Shown here: positions 33,796 through 43,069 of the stretch, in pieces
Numbering within the stretch: position 1 is the stretch's first letter
Layout of the letters: every line of letters begins with the position of its first letter
NCBI GenBank assembly: GCA_002842035.1
Contig: PHBP01000007.1
Coordinates: forward strand, 86,305-150,304
Length of the DNA stretch: 64,000 nucleotides
Source: Candidatus Cloacimonetes bacterium HGW-Cloacimonetes-2
Lineage (GTDB): Bacteria > Cloacimonadota > Cloacimonadia > Cloacimonadales > Cloacimonadaceae
Reading direction: 5' to 3'
The notes under the pieces: generated by a model
What the model saw: only the letters and a program-made list of their open reading frames with translations
Database searches by the model: none
What the model was told of the DNA's origin: nothing
Made by a program: the position numbers and the translations under genes

Positions 33796-36700
33796 TTATT
33801 TCATTAGGAGCATTCTTTTCGAGATTGTCCTACCGGGGGAGGTCAACCGGTAGAAATAGACACCGCTGGATACTGCATTACCATTTGCATCGGTGCCATT
33901 CCATACTTTTCTGTGGTCTCCCGCAGCTTCTTCGCCATTGGCAAGAACTTTTACCAATTGGCCCCTCAGGTTGTATATCTCCAGCCTCACTTGTCCGGCT
34001 TCGGGAAGGCTGTAAGATATCGTGGTACTGGGATTGAAGGGATTGGGGTAGTTCTGATTCAGATGGACTTCAGGAGTAACAGCATTTTCCATATCCTCTG
34101 GAGTGAAGGCAAGATCGTAATAGAGATAACGGCGATTGCCACTAACGTAGTTTGCACTGAACCGCTCAGCATCCATACGGATCATCTTACGTTCCTGATG
34201 CTGAGCTTTGCTGTCGTGGTAGTAAAATACAAAGTCAACCACGCCATCGGTCAGTTTTTCATCAATGCCCAGATAGGCAGATATCTGTTCGATATTGTTT
34301 TCTACTACAACCGCTCCTTTGCACACTCCGTCCAGATACAAGCCTATCTCTTTCAGGTTTGCCATGGCTTCATCCGGGATGGTGATAAATAATGGCACAT
34401 AATCTGGCTTTTCATCATAGACAAAGTGCTCCGGGGTGCCAGCATAGTAAGGTGGAGTATCATCGTCGCCGTCGTTCCATTGGAAGTTTTGATGATCATT
34501 ATTGGTGGTAACGATTACCATATCTCCATAATTCAGCTTGCCAATCTTGCCGTGTAAGCCCCAATAATCTCCCTGGTATTCGGAACGCACCAGGCACCAA
34601 TTCTTGGTCTTGATCATATTGACATCATCCCAGATATCGGCAAAGACATCGTGTGGCCAGGCTGATCCTTCAATAAAATAACCCAGCCAGTTCTCTGCAT
34701 GAGCATTATCGTTCATCCCATAAAGGGGGAATTCTGTATTCGAATGTGTCCGGAATCCGCTTTCCCGTAAAGTAATCTGCATAGGAGAGGCAGAGCGTGG
34801 CAATAGCTTGATCTTGTAACCCTGAGGGCTGGAAACGTAGTGGCTTGTTTGAGTTGCAGTCCAGTCGTTTTCGTCCCACAAAAGGTGAGTCTCCTCTGTG
34901 TTATTTCCCTCCCTCCAGTCAATCTGTTGCAGGTAGGTTGGTTCATCATCACCGTACAAGTTTTCGTGAACTGGCAGCAACTCATTAAAGAACTCGCTAG
35001 CTACCAGAGCCCCACCGGTTCTGCTGTTCAATACCGGATAACTTACCCAGTACCATTTTTCCTGATCTGCCTGATTCAAGAAGGTGTATTCCCAGTATTG
35101 ATGGTGAACAGCTCTCTTGGCTCCAATATCAGCAGGAGTACCGTCATAATCATTGACACCGGTACCGGTGTCAATACAATGAGACATTGTGGTTGCGTTC
35201 CATATCGGGACGTAATTGGCATCCAGTTGAGGGTCACATTGGTAGTTGAACCTGGGTGCAGAGGGATTGTAAACGCTATTCGGATCATCGGGGTTGTAGA
35301 GATTAGCTATAAAGCCGGATAGGCTGGTGTTGTGCAGCATATTGTTGTTGATGCTTACGGGACTGTAACCTGCACCTGAATCAATTCTACACCCAGTGCT
35401 GTTGATAGCACTGATTATGTTGTTCCTTATCTGTATGTCCTGTACAGCAATTCCTGCATTGATCCTGAACTTAATAGCAGTCAAAATATTTGGATTTGGG
35501 AGAGTATTAACAATCGTGTTGTTTAGGAACTTTATTGGTGATGCCGCTTGGGTCACATATGTTCTTAACCCAATTACAGATCCATATGGCGTATTAGAAG
35601 GAATATTATCTATAAACAGGTTATCTTTGATTAGAATGTTTGAGGCATCATACACCGACAAGGCATTAGCTTCATAAGCATTATATATATCACAATACCA
35701 GCTAGATATGTTGTTAGAGAATTCATTATTTCTGATTAGAATATTCCCTTTACCCTTCGCAACCAGACCGCCACTAAGAGCTCCGGTATTATTCGTGAAT
35801 ATGTTGTCGGCGATAACGGTCTCTGACGATGTGTTGTTGTTTACAAATAGTCCCCCTGCCTGACAGTATTGAGAATAGGTGTCTAAATCAGTCGTCATCA
35901 CATTATCATGTATCTGGCAACTAGTAATTGAACCTGCACCTTCAAAGTGAATGGCAGCAGCACTGAATATGGGATTACTAGTTCCGGAATACGAGCTTGA
36001 TCCGCAGTCGGATACTGTGCAATTGTTGATATTGAGAGTAAGCTGAGGTGATTGCACGCCTCCTGATAGTTCATCCCAATAATCTTTGAATAGAATACCT
36101 CTGCCACTATCCGCAATCTTTAAACTATTAATGGTATAAACTGCACCATTGCAGGGGGAATTATCGTCAACTACTAGCTTGATACCATAGCCGTCACCAT
36201 TGATTATTACATCTCCCACCCCTTCAAGAGTGAAGTTAGTGATGCCGAGAGCTGCAAGGGGAGAAAGATCGACCGACTCAGCATATGTTCCGGGCAGGAC
36301 TCTAATCCTGATGGCTTCACCAGTGTACAAACCTGAATCAACAAAACTTTGAACAAAATCAACCGCTTGATTGATAGTATGAAACGAGCCATTCCCAGCA
36401 CTCGATACACGAATATCATTAAGGTTTAGTGCATAAATCGTGACATTCTGTGCAATCTGATCGTGAAGCATTGCATAAGAATAATTAATGTTTATATCAC
36501 AATACGATGGTATGCAGCCAGGCTTTTCGAAAACGAGTCGAACTGTAACATCCTTAGTATACAAGTATGGGATACTATAAAAACCATTTTGATCTATGCT
36601 AAATGACCCAAGTCCCTGACCATTGATTAATATACTGCCCGTTATGTTAGAAAAGTCGCTGCCATTGATTTGTCCTTTTATCATGCAAACTGACCTATTT

Positions 36701-38451
36701 TCAATCTGATTTAACCAGTTAGTAGATGTCACTATATTGCTTACAACCCAGTCATCAAACGAATCTGAATGCCAGCCTAGTTCGCCATGCCTCCAGTTCC
36801 ACTGGTTAAAATCTCCACTATGCGGCACTGGTGTTCCTGATACATTGACCAAACTTGGAAGAGTGTCAGGATAACAAACTTGATCAAAATATGTGTGGGA
36901 TAGTAATGCATCCTCATAAGGCAATAATGAAGTGAAATTGCTGATAGCTAGTTCTGGTATTGGATCACCTCCCGTAGTACTTTCAGTCTTAAGAAACAAA
37001 GTTGATCTGGTTGGAGCTATTACCGGAGCATAGTTTGCGGTTAAATCAAAGTCAAAACCAAAACCCGCTTTATAATACGAGATATCTTCAATTACAGATC
37101 CTGGCTGTGTATCATAGTTACAATTGTTAGCTTGAAAGTCATAATCAAATACTCCAATAATGTCTAAATCATAGCTTGCAACATATTCCTCGTTGGCATT
37201 ATTCCCGCTTATGCATAAACTTCCATTTGAATATGCCAAACTCTTGATATTGTTCTGCTTATAAGGGAATCCAGGCTTGTAGAGAGGATTATTCACTGAT
37301 TGATCTGAGTTGATTATACAGTTATTATGCCCGTAGTTTGAGCGTTCTTCTTCATTGATCTCGGAAAAGAATTCCAGAAACTCAGGCGAACCAATCGAAT
37401 AGCTATTGCTTGACCCATTGGTTGCTTTTATGTTTGTTCTGATAAGTTGTTTTGCTGCTGGGCTGTTAAGGGCGGTTATACAGTCATCTACTAATTGCAA
37501 ATCACGATCCCAATCAGATAAAAGGGTGTGGAGATTTTCTATCATACGTTGCAGATTAACGTTCAATGATGCCCCTCTATGCGGCGAGTCAAGAGAGATG
37601 TACTGAGTGCAATAATGCGGGATATCCCAGTGTTCAGCGAAGGCAAGCGCATATCGAGCAAGGATCCCCCCTATAGAGTAACCAAAAACGCTTGATCCTT
37701 CAACCAATCTATTTGAGGGTTGCACATTATGTATGAATCTAAGAGCACCCAATACAATCATAGAATTATCCCTTGCATCTTGAGTAGGGTTGGTTAATTG
37801 CATCATATATACTTTTGAGTCTGATAGACCATTACTCCATCTGTTAATAAGTGAATAAGTGTATCTAGATCCCCCACGTGTTATTCCTGGAGCTTTGAAT
37901 CCTTCTATGAACAAAGTTGGTCGAATAGCATTATATTCTGATACTCCATCGACTAATAAGAATAGCTTCGCATAATTATTACCATAATAGTAGTTTTGGC
38001 TACACACAGTAAAATTAAAATCAAACGTATCTGACTGCCCAATTACATTTCCCCAAATACCTTGTATGTTATACTCCCCCATAGATAAACTCAAATCAAA
38101 AGATATATTGCTTCCCGTTACACCATAGTTAGTGATGAGATTGTTTTCTGGATCGAATATTGATTCACCATCCACAGTTACATCATAATAGTAGTATCCG
38201 GCAATATCCTCAATTGTTACTGATACTGTGCCAGTCTGGCTATATATAACTGTGTTATCTATAGTAGGGTTGTAGTCAAGGTTGTTTATTGAAATACTAG
38301 TAGCCGTAACGGGGACAATAGTGTATGACTCACATTGATCATATGTTGGATTATAGAAATGTCCGTTAGGACTTTCGGTAACACTAAATACTCCACTAAG
38401 TCCCGTAATTAATAATAGACTAATGAGTACAAGAATAAGACTCTTTTTCAT
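33796..38451 (-). CDS. Giant secreted lipase-like/beta-helix protein with C-terminal sorting domain
   Basis: 1551 residues. A signal peptide (about 1-23) and a beta-sandwich-like N-terminal part (to about 160) are followed by an alpha/beta-hydrolase domain (about 170-420). Here FGYSIGG (Ser259) is the nucleophile elbow and YISLDSPHRGAS the typical lipase/PGAP1-like continuation. Then a parallel beta-helix region (about 720-1120, DASNILIKDNLFIDN-type repeats), a further beta region, and the sorting domain (about 1465-1551, with NYPNPFNPSTTISY and SSGVYFYRL). I chose ATG 38451, with GGAGT upstream, because the longer frame puts 45 residues before the signal peptide. It would be secreted and then surface-attached or released. 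The lipid or ester substrate is unknown. Confidence 0.88.
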   Translation of the reverse strand: MKKSLILVLISLLLITGLSGVFSVTESPNGHFYNPTYDQCESYTIVPVTATSISINNLDYNPTIDNTVIYSQTGTVSVTIEDIAGYYYYDVTVDGESIFDPENNLITNYGVTGSNISFDLSLSMGEYNIQGIWGNVIGQSDTFDFNFTVCSQNYYYGNNYAKLFLLVDGVSEYNAIRPTLFIEGFKAPGITRGGSRYTYSLINRWSNGLSDSKVYMMQLTNPTQDARDNSMIVLGALRFIHNVQPSNRLVEGSSVFGYSIGGILARYALAFAEHWDIPHYCTQYISLDSPHRGASLNVNLQRMIENLHTLLSDWDRDLQLVDDCITALNSPAAKQLIRTNIKATNGSSNSYSIGSPEFLEFFSEINEEERSNYGHNNCIINSDQSVNNPLYKPGFPYKQNNIKSLAYSNGSLCISGNNANEEYVASYDLDIIGVFDYDFQANNCNYDTQPGSVIEDISYYKAGFGFDFDLTANYAPVIAPTRSTLFLKTESTTGGDPIPELAISNFTSLLPYEDALLSHTYFDQVCYPDTLPSLVNVSGTPVPHSGDFNQWNWRHGELGWHSDSFDDWVVSNIVTSTNWLNQIENRSVCMIKGQINGSDFSNITGSILINGQGLGSFSIDQNGFYSIPYLYTKDVTVRLVFEKPGCIPSYCDININYSYAMLHDQIAQNVTIYALNLNDIRVSSAGNGSFHTINQAVDFVQSFVDSGLYTGEAIRIRVLPGTYAESVDLSPLAALGITNFTLEGVGDVIINGDGYGIKLVVDDNSPCNGAVYTINSLKIADSGRGILFKDYWDELSGGVQSPQLTLNINNCTVSDCGSSSYSGTSNPIFSAAAIHFEGAGSITSCQIHDNVMTTDLDTYSQYCQAGGLFVNNNTSSETVIADNIFTNNTGALSGGLVAKGKGNILIRNNEFSNNISSWYCDIYNAYEANALSVYDASNILIKDNLFIDNIPSNTPYGSVIGLRTYVTQAASPIKFLNNTIVNTLPNPNILTAIKFRINAGIAVQDIQIRNNIISAINSTGCRIDSGAGYSPVSINNNMLHNTSLSGFIANLYNPDDPNSVYNPSAPRFNYQCDPQLDANYVPIWNATTMSHCIDTGTGVNDYDGTPADIGAKRAVHHQYWEYTFLNQADQEKWYWVSYPVLNSRTGGALVASEFFNELLPVHENLYGDDEPTYLQQIDWREGNNTEETHLLWDENDWTATQTSHYVSSPQGYKIKLLPRSASPMQITLRESGFRTHSNTEFPLYGMNDNAHAENWLGYFIEGSAWPHDVFADIWDDVNMIKTKNWCLVRSEYQGDYWGLHGKIGKLNYGDMVIVTTNNDHQNFQWNDGDDDTPPYYAGTPEHFVYDEKPDYVPLFITIPDEAMANLKEIGLYLDGVCKGAVVVENNIEQISAYLGIDEKLTDGVVDFVFYYHDSKAQHQERKMIRMDAERFSANYVSGNRRYLYYDLAFTPEDMENAVTPEVHLNQNYPNPFNPSTTISYSLPEAGQVRLEIYNLRGQLVKVLANGEEAAGDHRKVWNGTDANGNAVSSGVYFYRLTSPGRTISKRMLLMK

Positions 38452-38697
38452 AAATACTCCGTTTTTTATTGGTTCAACAGAGAAACTGAAGAACTCGACA
38501 TAATCTCGAGTTACGAATGTTGGGTTTAATTCCAACTCAAGTTCTCTTTTACCTTGAAACCCAGTAAAAAGGGTTCCGCCTCTCACTTTCTATCTACTGC
38601 TTCATCCTAAGAAAAAGGATTCTGCCATAAAATTCCAGAGTAGAAAACGACTAATCTGCAAAAACACAATATATCAGGAACAATTCCCATTTTTACA

Positions 38698-38724
38698 AAG
38701 ATAGTACTTTGTTTTCTTTGTCAA
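38698..38724 (-). promoter_or_regulatory. Possible promoter of the lipase/beta-helix gene
   Basis: On the minus strand, a perfect TTGACA (38724-38719) and TATCTT (38703-38698) with a short 15-base spacer. The 5' leader would be about 240 bases and holds a small hairpin (38492-38498 with 38506-38512). The rest of 38452-38978 shows no gene. Confidence 0.35.
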
Positions 38725-38978
38725 GAGCTATTATCGTCTTCATATCTCATCCCTGCTTATCCTGATTTGTCAGCCTACAGTGCTTTCCTGGCTCTGTTTC
38801 AATGCACGCAAATGTGCAGATTGAGATGTAAGGACTTTTGCTTGACTCAAGCAAGACCCAGGGCTTTGATATAGACATCAATATCCTACACGATATAGCA
38901 TTGCTGTGTATGCTTGATCTGACAAAGTCCTTGACGGAAAAGCCGGGGTTTATGACTTGGAACAAAAGTAATGGAAAG

Positions 38979-39055
<77 letters not shown>

Positions 39056-39077
39056 CTTTTTATCCCCCTCTCCCCCC

Positions 39078-39280
39078 TCCTTCAATGAAACAATCATAAA
39101 CGCATACAGAACAGCTCCTTGCTGCTTGTTCATACAGGATACAAGCAGGATAGAAGCAGGATACAAGCATCCTATCAATAGGAGCGGATCACAAAGCCGA
39201 TTCCCTGTCTCCATATCAGATTTCTCTATAGTCTCTCCCTCGATTCTCCCACTTGGTGGGGGAATAGTGAGAGATACGTG
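39078..39280 (+). repeat. 11-bp-unit intergenic repeat element, copy C, with hairpin
   Basis: It lies in the opposite orientation to copy B and aligns with it along nearly its whole length: right arm (39080-39119), units at 39134-39144, 39145-39155 and 39156-39166, then GCATCC, a spacer and the hairpin (39243-39252 with 39256-39265, including one G-T pair where copy B has C/A). A minus-strand frame of 65 codons passes through the array into the tRNA gene; I do not call it. Confidence 0.87.
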
Positions 39281-39345
39281 TTAGAATTGTGCGTTCGAGA
39301 CTTGGATTAGAAGAGATGCTTTCACAGAAGCTAAAGAGACTTGAC

Positions 39346-39478
39346 AAAAGATACTGCCTGATGAAAAGATGTTTCAACGCCGAGGCTGAAGACCTAAACT
39401 ATTTGCATGGTCCCAGCCCGATAGGGTTTAACCGGAAACGGTTAGGCCTCCCTTTGGAAAGGCGGGTAGTAAATCTTT
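39346..39478 (+). ncRNA. Structured RNA leader, riboswitch candidate
   Basis: A long closing stem pairs AAAGATACTGCC (39346-39357) with GGTAGT-AA-ATCTTT near 39465-39478. Inside, GAGGC (about 39383) pairs with GCCTC (about 39447), enclosing three hairpins: GACC/GGTC, CCC-GATA-GGG and AACCG-GAAA-CGGTT (a GNRA tetraloop). A last hairpin CCTT-TGGA-AAGG follows. It ends 38 bases before the lipoprotein ATG. The layout is riboswitch-like. I cannot name the class; Moco RNA and cobalamin are the ones to test. A 70-codon frame across it (39289-39501) is rejected as a gene. Confidence 0.55.
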
Positions 39479-39516
39479 ATGCTGCTCTGCCTTCATACTA
39501 AAAAATGGAGGTATCA

Positions 39517-40323
39517 ATGAAGAGGATCACCAGTATCCTTCTCATCCTTGTCCTTGCCCTGCTGGTTTTTGCCTGCAGCGAAAAGGACGACGACCCCACA
39601 GACGTAAAAGTTTGGGGATATCAACTCGATCAATTCATCACCAAAGCTGCCGTGGCAGCAATCACCGATGGCGCTGCTGATACGCTTGATCTGCGCGATC
39701 TTTATGCTTATGAAATCGTAGCTGAAGATGGCTGGAGTCCGCGTCAGAGCGTCAATGCCGGTTATGACCTTGCCTGGGAGAACTTTAGCCCGCATTACAT
39801 TGTGCCTTCTGATGGCAATCGTATTTGGCTTACTGATCCCAAGCTGCCCTCCGCTTTCAAAGTGCGTGATACTGCCGAATTCAGGCTTTATCGCAAGATC
39901 CGCATCGATACCGGCAGAGCGATCAAAGATGTCGAACTGGGCGGACTTACCATTCATCAAATACCCAATTGGGATGGGATTACCGAAGATGCTGTAAAGC
40001 TCTCCGAACTCCTTGCCTGTGTAGCTTCCTACGACTCTCTGAGCGTTGTATGTTTCGATGGCTATGGCGAAGGCAAATATTATCAGACGGAAGCGATCAA
40101 CGACGGTTACTATCTGCTCAATACCGAGCGGACTATCTTCCCGACAGCCTCGATTCCCAATAATATGAAGAAGATGAAAAAGGTAGCCTATCTGCGTATA
40201 TTTGGAGCTACTTTGAACGAGCACAGCTATGTCAATGCAGACAGAGCCAAGGCTGATCTCGTGGTAACGCGTCCTGCCTCATTTGAATCCTATATCCGTA
40301 CCGAGATGCAAACGGGAGAATAA
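39517..40323 (+). CDS. Lipoprotein with sulfite-oxidase-like (DGY) repeats, linked to a TonB receptor
   Basis: 268 residues with a lipoprotein signal peptide ending in F-A-C at about residue 20. The mature part appears to have two related halves, one with YEIVAEDGWSPR and a later FRLYRKIRI, the other with KLSELL, VVCFDGYGEGKYY and NDGYYLL. The D-G-Y plus following strand resembles the oxidoreductase molybdopterin-binding fold of YedY-like proteins, but the cofactor cysteine is not evident, so a ligand-binding role is as likely. The start ATG 39517 has GGAGG five bases before it. Its stop overlaps the receptor start by one base (TAATG), so it is probably a surface partner in uptake. Confidence 0.75.
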   Translation: MKRITSILLILVLALLVFACSEKDDDPTDVKVWGYQLDQFITKAAVAAITDGAADTLDLRDLYAYEIVAEDGWSPRQSVNAGYDLAWENFSPHYIVPSDGNRIWLTDPKLPSAFKVRDTAEFRLYRKIRIDTGRAIKDVELGGLTIHQIPNWDGITEDAVKLSELLACVASYDSLSVVCFDGYGEGKYYQTEAINDGYYLLNTERTIFPTASIPNNMKKMKKVAYLRIFGATLNEHSYVNADRAKADLVVTRPASFESYIRTEMQTGE

Positions 40324-42209
40324 TGAGACTGGCTCTTGCGGCATTGCTGGCCTTGAGTATCGGGCTGATAACTGCAAATGAGCAGGATAGCCTCAAGACT
40401 TACGATCTGCCCGCTGTAAGAGTGATATCCTATTTGCCGGGTCAGAGCATCGGTTCGCTGGAAATCAAAGCAGTTGAGACCGGTGAGGATGCTCTGGCCC
40501 TTAGCATTAGAGATATTTTGGAGGATATCCCGGGGCTGAACACAAGCGCCGGATCAAAGGACGAGAGCAGCATCAGGATCAGGGGATTCCGCAAGAACGA
40601 AGTAAAAATCCTTATCGATGGCAGACCCCTCAATAGCGGCTATTTTGGCAATGTCGATCTGAATAACATTCCGGTCTCCGGTTTGAAAGATATCCAGGTA
40701 ATCAAGGGGCCGGGTTCCGCAATCTATGGTTCCGGGACGATGGGCGGAATCATCAATCTGATCACCGAAGAACCAAGTGATGAAGGCTGGGTAAAGCTGG
40801 GACTCGGGATAAAGCGCAACAACACCCAAATGCTGGAATTAACCGGTTCGCACGGTTTTGAGAAGTGGAACTATTGGCTCTATGGATCGAGAATGCATAG
40901 CGATGGCTTTGTGCTATCGAGGAGCTTTGAGCCGACTGCCTTTGAAAATGGAGGTCCCCGGAACAACTCCGGCAAGACAGTTTATAACGCTCAGGGCAGG
41001 ATAGGTTTTGATCTCTTTGATTTTCACCGCATAGGGCTTTCGGCATCAAGAACCTGGCAGGATGAAAAACCAATACCATCATCGATCTATGAGAATCGTT
41101 ACCGGCTTTACAAGGATTGGGCGCGGGCAAATGCCTCGGTGATGGGTGACTTTGTATTAGGCGAAGATCTGAGCCTCGCTACGCATCTCTATTATGATTA
41201 TAGCGCGGATAACTATCTGGAATACAACGATGCTGCGCATCAGTATCTGAATACTGATTCTATTATGAAGAGCAAAATATGGGGATTTAATCCACGCTTG
41301 ATCTGGAGCTATCACCCCGATCTTTTGATCAGCACCGGCGCCAGACTGGAGCAAAGCCAAAACAAGCGCAAGGACAACGGTGAATACCTGCAGTGGACAC
41401 AGAGTAGCGTCCTGAATGCCAGCGCTTTTGTAGCCCTCGATTATGGCACGGATAGGGATTTTTCGGTAAATGGAAGCTTGGGCGGGGTCTGGTATCTGCC
41501 GGATAATGGTACAGATGGGAACTGGTCTTTGGAGCCTTCGATCGGAATGAATTGGCAACTAAGAGAGAATTTTAGCCTATCTGCAGCCTGGGGCATCAAT
41601 AGCGCGGCGCCTACGATGAGGCAGCTCTTTAGCTCCAGTAGCGGAAATCCCTTGCTAATGCCTCAGAAAGCTATGAAGACGGAGCTGGGAGCAAAGCAGC
41701 AGGTATTTATCGCGAGTGTCCCGGTAAGCCTTGGTATTTATGCGTTTAACAATCAGATCAGCAATCTGATAGACCGTCTGGGTGAGCAATATCAGAATAT
41801 CTACAATTACAGCACTTTTGGTATGGAGTTTCGCCTGATCTCACAGCCTCTTGATTTTTGGGAGACGGATCTGGCATATTCCTGGCTGGCATATCAGAAA
41901 AAAGATGGGTATCTGCTTACAGAATGCCCGGAGCATACTTGGGAACTGGAGCAAAGCATCAAGCTGCCATATCAGGTAAGGCTCAAAATTAATACGATCT
42001 ATACCGGGGAGCGTTTTTCACAGGATAGCTCTTACAATTACAAAATCCTGGAGCCTTATTGGAAGACAGATCTGCAGCTATCGCGCCAGTGGAAGAAAGC
42101 AAGACTGTATGGTGGAATCGAGAATGTCCTGGATCAGGATTATCAAATGGAATACGGTTATCCCGGGGCGGGGCTGAACTTTAATCTGGGATTGGAATAC
42201 GAGATTTAG
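40323..42209 (+). CDS. TonB-dependent outer-membrane receptor
   Basis: 628 residues: a signal peptide (1-18), a possible TonB-box region (DLPAVRVIS), a plug domain (about 45-160, with IRGFRKNEVKILIDGRPL and IKGPGSAIYGSGTMGGIINL) and a 22-strand barrel ending in an aliphatic/acidic strand. The length suits BtuB-, metal- or siderophore-type receptors rather than SusC. It is translationally coupled to the lipoprotein and preceded by the structured leader, so uptake of a cofactor or metal sensed by that leader is a reasonable inference. Its 3' end overlaps the convergent ppiC-like gene by 4 bp. Confidence 0.9.
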   Translation: MRLALAALLALSIGLITANEQDSLKTYDLPAVRVISYLPGQSIGSLEIKAVETGEDALALSIRDILEDIPGLNTSAGSKDESSIRIRGFRKNEVKILIDGRPLNSGYFGNVDLNNIPVSGLKDIQVIKGPGSAIYGSGTMGGIINLITEEPSDEGWVKLGLGIKRNNTQMLELTGSHGFEKWNYWLYGSRMHSDGFVLSRSFEPTAFENGGPRNNSGKTVYNAQGRIGFDLFDFHRIGLSASRTWQDEKPIPSSIYENRYRLYKDWARANASVMGDFVLGEDLSLATHLYYDYSADNYLEYNDAAHQYLNTDSIMKSKIWGFNPRLIWSYHPDLLISTGARLEQSQNKRKDNGEYLQWTQSSVLNASAFVALDYGTDRDFSVNGSLGGVWYLPDNGTDGNWSLEPSIGMNWQLRENFSLSAAWGINSAAPTMRQLFSSSSGNPLLMPQKAMKTELGAKQQVFIASVPVSLGIYAFNNQISNLIDRLGEQYQNIYNYSTFGMEFRLISQPLDFWETDLAYSWLAYQKKDGYLLTECPEHTWELEQSIKLPYQVRLKINTIYTGERFSQDSSYNYKILEPYWKTDLQLSRQWKKARLYGGIENVLDQDYQMEYGYPGAGLNFNLGLEYEI

Positions 42210-43057
42210 ACATAAGCGGGATCGACAATGACGATCTGCTCGCTGTAGCTATTTCTGAGCTCTTTTACCTTCTTCACAATCAGATACTCACGTTCCAGCA
42301 TCACAAGCCGTGCTCTCAGGCTGTCTTTGATGTCATCAAAACTGACTGTGCTGGTGTTTCTTTTGTCTGTAACCATCAAGAGGTGATAGCCGTGTTTTGT
42401 GTTAAAAGGCTTGCTGATCTCGTTGATCTCAAGTGAAAAAGCTACGTCCTCAATCTCTTTGAGGAGCTTGCCGCGTGAGAAATAGCCCAGGTCGCCACAT
42501 TTGTAGCAGGAGGGACATTCGGAGGAATTGGAACAGACTTCTGTGAATTGCTCGGGGCTGTGGATATTGGCTCTGAGATCGGTAATGCGGGCAAGAGTAG
42601 CTTCATCATCACCTTTGATCAGGATGTGGGAAGCGCGGACTTCTTCAGTCGAAAAAAAGACTTCCTTTTGCTCATCGTAAAACTCACGAAGCTTTTCATC
42701 GGTGATGGAGACTTCTTTGTTGCAGATATCTGCAAGGAATTTGCGGAGGATTATCTTGTTTCTGATTAGCTTTTCGAGCTCGTTGGCAGCTCTGTCTTTA
42801 GCCATTTCGGGATTGATCTGGGCTGTTTCATCCTTATCGAGGATCTCCATCAGGGCTGCATCAAATTCGCTCTCCTCAGCACTATATCCTTTGACCATGG
42901 CATAGTGGATCAATAGAAGACGATCAATCAGGCGGCTAAGGGCATTCTTGCGTGTATCAAGATCGGGCGTTTGGTCTGCAGGAATGAATCTCTTGCATTC
43001 CTGTAAAAGTTCACTTTCTAAAATGCTGCTGTCGAAAACCTTGGCTATAATGTGCAT
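42206..43057 (-). CDS. PpiC-type peptidyl-prolyl isomerase without signal peptide
   Basis: 283 residues: an N-terminal SurA/NifM-like helical domain (about 1-125) and a parvulin rotamase domain (about 140-240, with RASHILIKG, LGYFSRGKLLKEIEDVAF and TKHGYHLLMV). No signal peptide or membrane helix is seen, unlike SurA or PrsA, so it may be cytoplasmic like NifM. Unusual is S-S-E-C-P-S-C-Y-K-C-G-D-L-G, where three cysteines are added before the conserved G-D-L-G. It is the last gene of the kinase-mutL-miaA string, 12 bp after miaA. Confidence 0.88.
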   Translation of the reverse strand: MHIIAKVFDSSILESELLQECKRFIPADQTPDLDTRKNALSRLIDRLLLIHYAMVKGYSAEESEFDAALMEILDKDETAQINPEMAKDRAANELEKLIRNKIILRKFLADICNKEVSITDEKLREFYDEQKEVFFSTEEVRASHILIKGDDEATLARITDLRANIHSPEQFTEVCSNSSECPSCYKCGDLGYFSRGKLLKEIEDVAFSLEINEISKPFNTKHGYHLLMVTDKRNTSTVSFDDIKDSLRARLVMLEREYLIVKKVKELRNSYSEQIVIVDPAYV

Positions 43058-43069
43058 TCAATCCTCAAA

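Noticed and set aside
38747..38965. 72-codon minus-strand frame before the tRNA
   Set aside because: No family, no ribosome binding site, overlaps the likely tRNA promoter.
39370..39400. Cobalamin riboswitch call from the GGCTGAAGACCT stretch
   Set aside because: It resembles the 3' B12-box, but the upstream core elements of that riboswitch were not found and the stem layout differs; kept only as a hypothesis to test.
39289..39501. 70-codon frame upstream of the lipoprotein
   Set aside because: It is covered by the structured RNA leader, has no recognisable domain and no convincing ribosome binding site.
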